Source: JACDHG01 sp963815295
GTDB lineage: Bacteria; Actinomycetota; Actinomycetes; Propionibacteriales; Nocardioidaceae
Reading direction: 5' to 3'
Length of the DNA stretch: 64,000 bases
NCBI GenBank assembly: GCA_963815295.1
Contig: CAWFFZ010000008.1
Coordinates: forward strand, 1,488,001 to 1,552,000
The notes beneath the pieces were generated by a model. The model saw nothing but the letters and a program-made list of their open reading frames with translations, was not told the origin of the DNA and did not search any database. A program made the position numbers and the translations under genes. Every line of letters begins with the position of its first letter. Positions within the stretch are counted from its first letter, which is position 1. This document shows positions 35,489 to 42,424 of this stretch, piece by piece.

Positions 35489-35602
35489 ATCCTGTCGGTC
35501 GCACCCACCACCATCACCGTGTTGCAGGTGTCGGCGTTCGCGCGACCCGAGGCGCTGGTCGAGATCGACGCGCTCGCCGTCCTGCCCACCGCTGAAACCT
35601 AG
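35489..35602 (+). pseudogene. C-terminal fragment of a RidA (YjgF/UK114) gene
   Basis: Translation ends with TTITVLQVSAFARPEALVEI and then DALAVLPTAET before the TAG at 35600-35602. This is the conserved C-terminal strand of RidA enamine/imine deaminases (ARP..LVEIDA.A). Only about 37 codons remain and the join upstream runs directly into the end of the RibD-like gene. No N-terminal part is seen in any frame, so the gene has been cut by a deletion. Confidence 0.7.
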
Positions 35603-36090
35603 ACGTAGATGTTGTCGTGCTCCTCGAAGAATGCCTGTAGCTCCTCCTGGCTCGGCTTCCAGCGCCCCTCGGCCATCTCGACGAGCCCTTCGAAGTAGGC
35701 CTCGCGCGGTGCACCAGGTGCGAAGAGGATGAGCAGCGAGGCGGGCTCACCGGACTCGTTGCGGAAACCGTGGAGTCCGCCCACGGGCACGTAATCGAAG
35801 TCGCCTGGCTGCGCGTCGAACCAGCCGTTCCCGTCGAAGAGTTGCAGCTTGCCGGACAAGACGAAGAACGACTCGCTGAACGTGCGGTGGTAGTGGGCGT
35901 TCGCACCCGCCGGTTCGGGCCCCATGTCCCAGCGATAGAGCCCGAACCTGCCCTCAGTGGTCGCACCGGTGGCGAGGTAGCTCGCCGCGCCACCACCGGG
36001 CCGAGGCAGCTCCGGAGGTGCGCTCGCCGGGCGGAACCTTGCGGTGACCTCACCGGTGGTGCCGAAGTACTTGGGCTCGGGGTAGGACAT
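35599..36090 (-). CDS. Cupin-domain protein
   Basis: A single-domain cupin of 163 residues. Cupin motif 1 is present as NAHYHRTFSESFFVLSGKL (G..HxH-like with a final E) and motif 2 as PGDFDYVPVGGLHGFRN. The metal ligands His, His/Tyr, Glu and His appear intact. Function (dioxygenase, isomerase or binding protein) cannot be assigned. The stop codon overlaps the end of the RidA fragment on the other strand. Confidence 0.88.
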   Translation of the reverse strand: MSYPEPKYFGTTGEVTARFRPASAPPELPRPGGGAASYLATGATTEGRFGLYRWDMGPEPAGANAHYHRTFSESFFVLSGKLQLFDGNGWFDAQPGDFDYVPVGGLHGFRNESGEPASLLILFAPGAPREAYFEGLVEMAEGRWKPSQEELQAFFEEHDNIYV

Positions 36091-36100
36091 GCGTCGAAAC

Positions 36101-36400
36101 CTAGCTGCGCTCCTCGACCCGCGTCAGGTCCAGGTTGCGGAACGTCGGAGGGCCGTCACACAGCGCCCCCATCTTCTCTGCGAACTCTGAGGTCGCCGGG
36201 TCCTCCGAGTTCTTCATCGCCTCTTCGTACGACGCGAACTCGACGATGGTCACGTACGAGCCTTCGTTGTCACGGTCTGCGGCCACCAGGATGCGCTTCG
36301 GGCCCATGGTCGGGAACCGCTCCCGCCACTCATCGTTTACCTTCTCGATCTCGTCGATCTTGGAGGTCTTCCACTCGATTATCTGCACGAAGCCGGCCAT
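36101..36400 (-). CDS. Small dimeric alpha-beta barrel (ABM-like) protein
   Basis: A 99-residue protein with the beta-alpha-beta pattern of antibiotic-biosynthesis-monooxygenase-like domains: GFVQIIEWKTSKIDEI, then YVTIVEFASYEEAMKNSED, then the final strand. No catalytic residue can be named. It lies ten bases upstream of the cupin gene on the same strand, so the two are probably co-transcribed. Confidence 0.75.
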   Translation of the reverse strand: MAGFVQIIEWKTSKIDEIEKVNDEWRERFPTMGPKRILVAADRDNEGSYVTIVEFASYEEAMKNSEDPATSEFAEKMGALCDGPPTFRNLDLTRVEERS

Positions 36401-36493
36401 GCGTTCTTCCTTTCCGCGGCTGGACGGGCGTCCAGGGATGTCCAGGATGGAACTCCTGGTTCCGACGCCTTGTCAAGAGGTTCCGATGCATAA

Positions 36494-36507
36494 CCGCTGA
36501 TCAGCGG
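36494..36507. promoter_or_regulatory. 14-bp perfect palindrome
   Basis: CCGCTGATCAGCGG lies after the stop of the VOC gene at 36529 and 94 bases before the start of the ABM-like gene. It could be an operator for the ABM-cupin pair. The short zero-loop symmetry suits a dimeric protein site better than a terminator. Confidence 0.4.
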
Positions 36508-36528
36508 CTGATATCGCGGACCGGCGGG

Positions 36529-37206
36529 CTATTTCTTCGGAAACGCGCAGAACTCGTTGCCCTCGGGGTCAGCGAGGACGGTCCACGGGGTCTTCTTGTC
36601 CTGACGACGTACGACGCGTGCCCCTGCATCGAGAAGCGCGTCCAACGACTTGGCCGTCACATCCCAGTGGATGCGGTTGGGCTCCGTCTTCGGCTCGGGC
36701 ACCGGGACGAAGTCAAAGGTGACGCCGGGGAGCTTCTTGATGTCCTGCACGGTGGAGTAGCCCTGCCCATGGTGCACTACTTCGCACTTGAGCACATGAC
36801 CCCACCAGGTCGCCTGGGACGTCGGGTTGGTGCAGTCGACAACCAGACCATGGAGCCGGCTCTCCGGAATCTTGTCTCGGAGGAAGGCGCAGTACTCGCC
36901 TCCCTCCGGATCGGCCATCACCGTCCAGTGCCTGTCATCACCGGCGGGAAGTAGAACGGTACTGCCGAGCGCCTCGAGCTCTGCGAGCGACGACGCGTAA
37001 ATGTCGAGGTGGACACGGTGCTTGACGGCCTTCGCTTGCGGCACCTTGTTGAACCAGATCGTGACCCGGCCACGCTCGTTGACCAGTCCGGCTTCACCCC
37101 TGTCGTCGGCCTCGACCCGCTGGCCGAGCGCCGCGCCCCAGAACTTCGCCAGGCCCACTGGCTCGACGGAGTCGACACAGATCTTCCTGAAGCGCGCAAG
37201 GGCCAT
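36529..37206 (-). CDS. Double VOC (glyoxalase-like) protein
   Basis: A 225-residue protein made of two VOC half-barrels. The first ends with HWTVMADPEGGEYCAFLRD and the second with PWTVLADPEGNEFCAFPKK, an internal repeat showing its duplication origin. It belongs to the glyoxalase-like subgroup of unknown substrates common in actinomycetes. The ATG at 37206 is preferred over an unconserved nine-residue extension. Confidence 0.85.
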   Translation of the reverse strand: MALARFRKICVDSVEPVGLAKFWGAALGQRVEADDRGEAGLVNERGRVTIWFNKVPQAKAVKHRVHLDIYASSLAELEALGSTVLLPAGDDRHWTVMADPEGGEYCAFLRDKIPESRLHGLVVDCTNPTSQATWWGHVLKCEVVHHGQGYSTVQDIKKLPGVTFDFVPVPEPKTEPNRIHWDVTAKSLDALLDAGARVVRRQDKKTPWTVLADPEGNEFCAFPKK

Positions 37207-37330
37207 ACCGGCACCTAACCACGGCCACGCCAATCCCGCGCCACAAGGTCCATTTTTCGGCCACCGCGTATCAGCGGGAGGTGAAACCCCCTCCTCGTCG
37301 GCGACCTACACACACCAGCAAGGAGCCACC

Positions 37331-38026
37331 ATGAATTCCCTGCCCACCAAGATCGCCGCCACCCTCGGAGCCAGCGCCCTGCTGGTGATGGGTGTCGACG
37401 CCGCCAGCTACGCCGCCACCGGCAACAGCCTCATTCTCGGCCACATCAACCAGGCCAACCAGACCACCACCGTGAAGAAAGTGGGCCCGGGTGCAGCACT
37501 GCGCCTCGTCACCAGCCCGTCGTCTCCACCGCTCGCGGTGACCTCCAAGAGGCGCGTCGACAACCTCAACGTCGACAAGGTCGACGGTTTCGATGGCCAG
37601 CAGCTCAGGACCAAGCCCACCATCTACCGGGACGTCGATGGCACGACGAACCACGGCGGCCTGGACTTCTGGCCGATCGCCCTGTCCAAGGGCACCCACC
37701 AGATCTCGTGGTCAGCCGCGCTCAACCCCACCGTCGGTTCGGTCGCCTCGCCGACCACCACGGTGTGCGGGATCATCCAAAGCGGCAACTACCGCGGCCT
37801 CGACATGGCTCCGTACATCGGCAACTTCGGGCAGATGTTCCTCAGCGGCGCTGACACCGTCAGCCTGTCGTCCGCCGGCAGCGTGAACTTCTTCTGCCAG
37901 GTCACCCAGGGCAGCTACACCCTGGACCAGGGCATCCGCGTCAACGTCGTCAAGACGAACGGCGCAGCGCCCGCCAACCTGACCAGCAAGGCGAAGACAG
38001 TGAACCAGACGCCGCTGGGTCGCTGA
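37331..38026 (+). CDS. Secreted protein of the NSLILG family
   Basis: A 232-residue exported protein. The signal peptide (LPTKIAATLGASALLVMGVD) ends near AASYAATG, followed by GNSLILGHINQANQTTTVKK. The pattern of NSLILG, then a short repeat with LAVTSKRRVDNLNVDKVDG, is typical of multi-paralogue surface proteins in Nocardioides. A C-terminal beta-rich domain contains a likely disulphide pair (TTVCGI and NFFCQVT). The role is unknown. The ribosome site AAGGAGCCACC precedes the ATG, and a strong hairpin follows the gene. Confidence 0.8.
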   Translation: MNSLPTKIAATLGASALLVMGVDAASYAATGNSLILGHINQANQTTTVKKVGPGAALRLVTSPSSPPLAVTSKRRVDNLNVDKVDGFDGQQLRTKPTIYRDVDGTTNHGGLDFWPIALSKGTHQISWSAALNPTVGSVASPTTTVCGIIQSGNYRGLDMAPYIGNFGQMFLSGADTVSLSSAGSVNFFCQVTQGSYTLDQGIRVNVVKTNGAAPANLTSKAKTVNQTPLGR

Positions 38027-38047
38027 CAACACAGCACAGCAAATTCC

Positions 38048-38077
38048 GACAGCCCGCCCCCCACAGGGCGGGCTGTC
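38048..38077 (+). terminator. Strong GC-rich hairpin after the NSLILG gene
   Basis: A perfect 12-bp stem (GACAGCCCGCCC with its complement) and a six-base loop begin 22 bases after the stop codon. There is no T tract, as often in actinomycetes. Confidence 0.8.
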
Positions 38078-38118
38078 GCATGTCCGCTTCGGCCTTGCCG
38101 TCGCACTACGCTTGCGCG

Positions 38119-38943
38119 ATGCCACGACGAGCTCTCGAGACATTCCTCGGCACGCTGCCGAGCGCGGGAGTCTTCTCACTGTGGGTTGCGCCGTTGGGTG
38201 GTGATCCATGGCTCGCGCGCGAAGACCGTCGGCAGCACTACGCCGCAAGCACGATGAAGCTGCCGCTCGTCATCGCCGCCTACCGGTTGGCGGACGCGGG
38301 GGCACTGGATCTCAACGCCAAGATCGCCGTCCATGACGAGTTCGAATCAGTCACAGGGACCGCGCGCTTCTCGATGGACCGCGCCGACGACAGCGACCCT
38401 GAGCCCTGGCGGCGAATCGGCTCTTCAGTTGCCCTGCGCTGGCTCTGCTACCGGTCGATCGTGCGCTCCAGCAACCTCGCCACGAACCTCGTGCTGGAGC
38501 AGGTCGGCATCCAGGCGGTGGCCGAGACGCTGAGCTCGCTCGGCACCTCCGACTCCGTGGTGGCGCGAGGCATCGAGGACGCGCCCGCTCGCGAAGCGGG
38601 TCACGACAATCTCGTCACCGCGGCCGACCTGGGCGTCATCCTGCAGGCACTGGCCGCCCACGAGGCTGCGTCTCCCGCCGCCTGCCAGGAGATCCTCGCA
38701 GTCCTTGGCGCCCAGCAGATTAACGATGCGATCCCTGTCCAACTTCCGCCGGGCACACTGGTCCGGCACAAGTCGGGATGGGTCAACGGCATCAGCCACG
38801 ATGCCGGAATCATCGAGCCTCCAGATGGGGACCCGTTCGTCTTCGTCATGTGTACGACGTCTGACCTCGACGAGCAGTCCGGCCTCGACCTGATCGCGGC
38901 GGGCGCTGCGGCGGCCTACGAGGACCGTAGAGTGCTGCCGTGA
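38119..38943 (+). CDS. Serine hydrolase of the class A beta-lactamase fold
   Basis: A 274-residue serine hydrolase. The nucleophile motif is S44-T-M-K47, the SxN motif is S117-S-N119 (RSSNLATNL), and the KTG-like motif is HKSGW near residue 225. There is no signal peptide, so it acts in the cytoplasm and is not a secreted beta-lactamase. It overlaps the dipeptide epimerase gene by four bases, which is followed by an NlpC/P60 peptidase; this context suggests a role on cytoplasmic peptidoglycan peptides. The ATG at 38119 is chosen as the first start matching the fold. Confidence 0.85.
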   Translation: MPRRALETFLGTLPSAGVFSLWVAPLGGDPWLAREDRRQHYAASTMKLPLVIAAYRLADAGALDLNAKIAVHDEFESVTGTARFSMDRADDSDPEPWRRIGSSVALRWLCYRSIVRSSNLATNLVLEQVGIQAVAETLSSLGTSDSVVARGIEDAPAREAGHDNLVTAADLGVILQALAAHEAASPAACQEILAVLGAQQINDAIPVQLPPGTLVRHKSGWVNGISHDAGIIEPPDGDPFVFVMCTTSDLDEQSGLDLIAAGAAAAYEDRRVLP

Positions 38944-40013
38944 CCGTGACCGACGTGCGTTGCCGACGCCTCACCGTGGCGCTCCATTCGCCATTCGTCA
39001 CCGCGCTCCGCACCACGAGCACCATCGAGTCGCTCGTCGTCGAGGTGGTCGACTCCGACGGCATCCACGGGTTCGGCGAGGCACCACAAGTGTGGCGGGT
39101 GACGGGCGAGTCGCTCGCTGGCGCCGAGGCCTGCGTGATGGGACCGCTCCGCGACGCGATCAGCGGCCGCTCCGTCGACGACTTCGCTGACCTGCTCCGA
39201 ACGTTGGACAAGGCCGTCGTTGCAAACCACGGCGCCAAGGCAGCAGTCGATGTCGCTTTGCACGACCTCACAGCCCGCCGCCTGGGGATGTCGTTGCCTC
39301 GGCTGTTGGGCACCAGCCGACACGACGTACCCACCGATGTCACCGTTTCCGCCGGCGGGCCCGACCAGCTGACCGCGGCGGCCGCGGAACGCGTGAAGGA
39401 AGGCTTCACTGTCCTGAAGCTGAAGGTCGGCACCGACGCCGAGAGCGACGGAGCCAACGTCCGCGCGGTGCGGGACACCGTCGGGCCAGACATCAGGATC
39501 CGGGTGGACGCCAACCAAGGCTGGACGGCACGCGAGGCCGTCCGCATCATCCGGGGATGGGAGGACGCGGGCCTCGACATCGAGTTCGTCGAGCAGCCAG
39601 TCCCGGCCCAGTCACTGGATGCACTGGTTAGCGTGACTCAGCACGTGGACACACCCGTGATGGCCGACGAGTCGGTCTTCGGACTCCGCGACCTCTCCGC
39701 GGTCATCGAACGCGGCGCTGCCGACCTCGTCAACGTCAAGCTCGCCAAGTGTGGCGGCTTGTCTAACGCCCGCACCATGCTGAGCCTTGCGGCCGCCCAC
39801 GGGGTCGGCACGATCGTCGGCTCGATGATGGAAGGCCCGATCGGCGTCGGTGCCGCGGCCAGCCTCGTCGCCGCATACCCGACCACTGCGGTGAGTGACC
39901 TCGACGCGGCCTGGTGGCTGTCTGCCTCTCCTGCCTTCGGAGGACTCGTCTACGGCGCCGGCACGGTGACACTGCCGGATGCGCCCGGCCTGGGAATTGA
40001 GGGGCTGGCATGA
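38940..40013 (+). CDS. Dipeptide epimerase (L-Ala-D/L-Glu epimerase type)
   Basis: An enolase-superfamily enzyme of 357 residues. Catalytic lysines are in VLKLKVGTD (KxK) and VNVKLAKCGG, and metal ligands in RVDANQGW, EFVEQP and MADESVFG. In B. subtilis (YkfB) and E. coli (YcjG) this enzyme converts L-Ala-D-Glu from murein into L-Ala-L-Glu. The GTG start overlaps the preceding stop, and the stop overlaps the NlpC/P60 start (ATGA). The link with NlpC/P60 supports a muropeptide role. Confidence 0.92.
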   Translation: MTVTDVRCRRLTVALHSPFVTALRTTSTIESLVVEVVDSDGIHGFGEAPQVWRVTGESLAGAEACVMGPLRDAISGRSVDDFADLLRTLDKAVVANHGAKAAVDVALHDLTARRLGMSLPRLLGTSRHDVPTDVTVSAGGPDQLTAAAAERVKEGFTVLKLKVGTDAESDGANVRAVRDTVGPDIRIRVDANQGWTAREAVRIIRGWEDAGLDIEFVEQPVPAQSLDALVSVTQHVDTPVMADESVFGLRDLSAVIERGAADLVNVKLAKCGGLSNARTMLSLAAAHGVGTIVGSMMEGPIGVGAAASLVAAYPTTAVSDLDAAWWLSASPAFGGLVYGAGTVTLPDAPGLGIEGLA

Positions 40014-40729
40014 CACACGCCCACGTCGGCGTCGAGGTGGCCACGGTCTGGACATCACCCGAGGCGCCCCGTGACGTCGATGCGCTCGCGGTCGCCGACG
40101 TGCCGGACGTCCCCAGGTGGCTTAGCGGGCTCGACGCCGAGCTGCGTCTCGGTCTCCACGGCCGCAGCCTGACGCAGCTGTTGTCGGGCGAGCCGGTCGA
40201 GATCGTTGAGTCGGCGGGCGACTGGGTCCGAATCGAGGCGCCGTGGCAGCCAGACCCTGACAGCGGGAGCGCTGGGTACGTCGGATGGGTGCGACGGGCA
40301 CACCTGAGCGCGTGGGACGAACCGGAGGAGTGCGACGGCCAGCCCGCCGGCCCGGTGCCACCCGACCGGATCGCGGTGCTGGCGCAGGCGCGGAAGTTCC
40401 TCGGACTGCGTTACCTGTGGGGCGGCCTGTCGCCGTACGGAATGGACTGCTCGGGGCTGGTGCACTACTCGTACCGGCAGGCCGGAGTGGTCGTGCCGCG
40501 CGACGCTTACGCGCAGGCGGCGGCAGTCGAGCCGGTCGAGCTGGGCAACGAGGAGCCCGGCGACCTGTACTTCTTCGCGCGCGAGGGCGGACGCGTCTTC
40601 CACGTCGGATTCGTGACCGGCGAGCGGGCCATGCTGCACGCACCCGAGACAGGTGGGCTGATCGAGGACGCACCGATCGCGCCGGAGCGGCTGCCGACGC
40701 TCGTATCGGCGGGGCGGTTCCTCGGTTAG
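40010..40729 (+). CDS. NlpC/P60 peptidase (YkfC-like)
   Basis: A 239-residue peptidase with an N-terminal SH3-like region (about residues 1-110, ending WVRRAHLSAW) and a C-terminal NlpC/P60 domain. The catalytic Cys is in YGMDCSGLVHYSYR, the His in VFHVGFVTG, and a third polar position near MLHAPETGG. No signal peptide is present, matching YkfC, which cleaves gamma-D-Glu-diamino acid bonds inside the cell. Its coupling to the epimerase supports murein tripeptide recycling. It ends four bases into the converging TerC gene. Confidence 0.92.
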   Translation: MTHAHVGVEVATVWTSPEAPRDVDALAVADVPDVPRWLSGLDAELRLGLHGRSLTQLLSGEPVEIVESAGDWVRIEAPWQPDPDSGSAGYVGWVRRAHLSAWDEPEECDGQPAGPVPPDRIAVLAQARKFLGLRYLWGGLSPYGMDCSGLVHYSYRQAGVVVPRDAYAQAAAVEPVELGNEEPGDLYFFAREGGRVFHVGFVTGERAMLHAPETGGLIEDAPIAPERLPTLVSAGRFLG

Positions 40730-41841
40730 TCCGAGTCGCCGTCGCGCCGCGAGGCGCTAGTGTCGGCCGACGAGTCGTTGCCGTCGCCGTCCGACGAACC
40801 GTCGTCGTCCGACGAACCGTCGTCGTCCGCAGTCGCCATCACCCCGCTGCCGCCACTGGCGTTCCTGGCGATCTCGCGACCTCGTGGTGACATCAGGCTG
40901 GCAATGGCCGTGGTCGCCAGGATGCCGAAGATCACGAGGAGTGAGAGCCAGATCGGAATCTCCGGCGCCCAGGAGACGGGTTCTCCCCCGTTGATGAACG
41001 GCAGCTCGTTCGTGTGCAACGCCTCCAGCACGAGCTTGACGCCGATGAAGCCGAGCAGGACAGCCAAACCGTAGGACAGGTAGACCAGCCGTTGGAGCAG
41101 GCCACCGATGAGGAAGTACAGCTGCCGAAGTCCCATCAACGCGAACACGTTGGCGGTGAAGACGATATACGGCTCGTCGGTGAGGCCGTAGATCGCCGGG
41201 ATCGAGTCCAGCGCGAACAGTAGATCGGTGGTGCCCAAAGCGACGACCACGATGAACATAGGCGTGGCGAGCCGCTTGCCGTTCTCCTTGATGAACAGCT
41301 TTGTCCCGTGATACTCCTTCGTCGCTGGGAACCTCTTTTCGACCCAGCGAACGAGCCTGCTCTCCTCGAACTCCTCTTCGCTCTCGTTACCCTCCTTGGC
41401 GAGCTTGACGGCGGTGTAGATGAGGAACGCGCCGAACACATAGAAGATCCAGCTGAAGTTCTCAATCGCTGCGGCCCCAACCGCGATGAAGATGCCGCGC
41501 ATCACCAGCGCCAACACGATGCCGATGAGCAACGCGGTCTGCTGGTACTTCCGCGGGACCGCGAACTTGTTGAGGATGATGATGAAGATGAAGAGGTTGT
41601 CGATCGAGAGGGAGTACTCCGTCAACCAGCCTGCGTAGAACTCCGTACCGTACTGCGGCCCGGCGAAGTAGAAGATTGCAGCCCCAAAGAGGATCGCCGC
41701 CCCAACGAAGAACGCCAGGTCACGCGAGACCTCCCGCATCGAGGGCTCGTGAGGCCGGCGGCCGATGATGACCACGTCGATGAGCAAGAAGCCGGTCGTG
41801 ACGATGACCGTGGTCCACCACAGCCAACTGGGGATGTCCAT
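40726..41841 (-). CDS. TerC/Alx-family membrane protein, likely Mn(2+) exporter
   Basis: A 371-residue inner-membrane protein with about eight or nine helices. TerC signatures are SLSIDNLFIFIIILNKFAVP and FALDSIPAIYGLTDEPYIV, with buried Asp residues. Homologues (Alx, YceF, MeeF/MeeY) export manganese. A disordered acidic C-terminal tail of about 35 residues (DDDGSSDDDGSSDGDGND) is built from a repeated DNA word. A yybP-ykoY riboswitch upstream supports manganese as the regulator. The ATG at 41841 has GGAGGAG just upstream. Confidence 0.93.
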   Translation of the reverse strand: MDIPSWLWWTTVIVTTGFLLIDVVIIGRRPHEPSMREVSRDLAFFVGAAILFGAAIFYFAGPQYGTEFYAGWLTEYSLSIDNLFIFIIILNKFAVPRKYQQTALLIGIVLALVMRGIFIAVGAAAIENFSWIFYVFGAFLIYTAVKLAKEGNESEEEFEESRLVRWVEKRFPATKEYHGTKLFIKENGKRLATPMFIVVVALGTTDLLFALDSIPAIYGLTDEPYIVFTANVFALMGLRQLYFLIGGLLQRLVYLSYGLAVLLGFIGVKLVLEALHTNELPFINGGEPVSWAPEIPIWLSLLVIFGILATTAIASLMSPRGREIARNASGGSGVMATADDDGSSDDDGSSDGDGNDSSADTSASRRDGDSD

Positions 41842-41889
41842 AAAGCACTCCTCCGGAGACTTTTGAGGCAGCCGTCATGACGGCTGGAA

Positions 41890-42010
41890 CGCAGGGTTTC
41901 TCCGGAGGTCTCTTCCGCTCACTCTCGAGCCAGCGGCACCGGGACGGACAGCGCATGCCATCCGGTCCGTGATGACGGCACCGCTGCGAAGGAATACTCC
42001 CCTCCAACGG
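41890..42010 (-). ncRNA. yybP-ykoY (manganese) riboswitch in the terC leader
   Basis: Reading the minus strand, the 5' conserved piece GAGGGGAGTATTCC is followed by GTGCCGTCATCACGG and, about 100 bases later, by AAGAGACCTCCGGAGAAACC, the 3' conserved part. This order and spacing match the yybP-ykoY aptamer, which binds Mn(2+) and switches on exporters of the TerC/Alx class. After the aptamer, CCTCCGGA is exactly complementary to TCCGGAGG at the ribosome site of terC, suggesting translation control. Confidence 0.85.
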
Positions 42011-42073
42011 GCACCATTGTGTCAGAGGAAGTCGGGCTGGCCCAAAACGGCGACGGCCCGTGGACAGGAGCGG

Positions 42074-42424
42074 TCAGTCGGCCGGCCGATGCTTCTTCGG
42101 CAGCTTGGACACCACCGCCAGGTAGGAGTCGTCGACGGCCTCACGGAGCTCGTCGTCGTCGATCGATTTGCCGAGGTCGAGAGAGTTCCAGCCCGAGCGA
42201 CCGATGTAGGCGCTAGCGCGGGCGGCTTCGGGATGGCGGAGCAGCCATTCGTCTGCTTCGTCGCGATTGGCCCCGCATTTGAGACCCACTGAGACGCTGT
42301 CCTCACCACCCAGGAACGCGAAGATCTTGTCGTGCACCTTGACCACGATGTCGCCCTCCCAGGGCTCGTCGAGCCAGGCACCAGGCTTCGCGACGCAGTA
42401 GTCGCGGAGCTCGGCGGGCGTCAT
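42074..42424 (-). CDS. MmcQ/YjbR-family protein
   Basis: A 116-residue protein with the CyaY-like fold of the MmcQ/YjbR family (cytoplasmic, proposed DNA-binding). Typical parts are CVAKPGAWLDEPWEGD, VSVGLKCGANRDEADEWL, and the conserved SGWNSLDLGKSIDDDELREA. The start overlaps the uvrB stop by four bases (ATGA), so it is translated with uvrB; a link to DNA repair is possible but not shown. Confidence 0.9.
   Translation of the reverse strand: MTPAELRDYCVAKPGAWLDEPWEGDIVVKVHDKIFAFLGGEDSVSVGLKCGANRDEADEWLLRHPEAARASAYIGRSGWNSLDLGKSIDDDELREAVDDSYLAVVSKLPKKHRPAD

Noticed and set aside
38119..38943. Antibiotic-resistance beta-lactamase
   Set aside because: No export signal, and the gene is translationally coupled to muropeptide-recycling enzymes.
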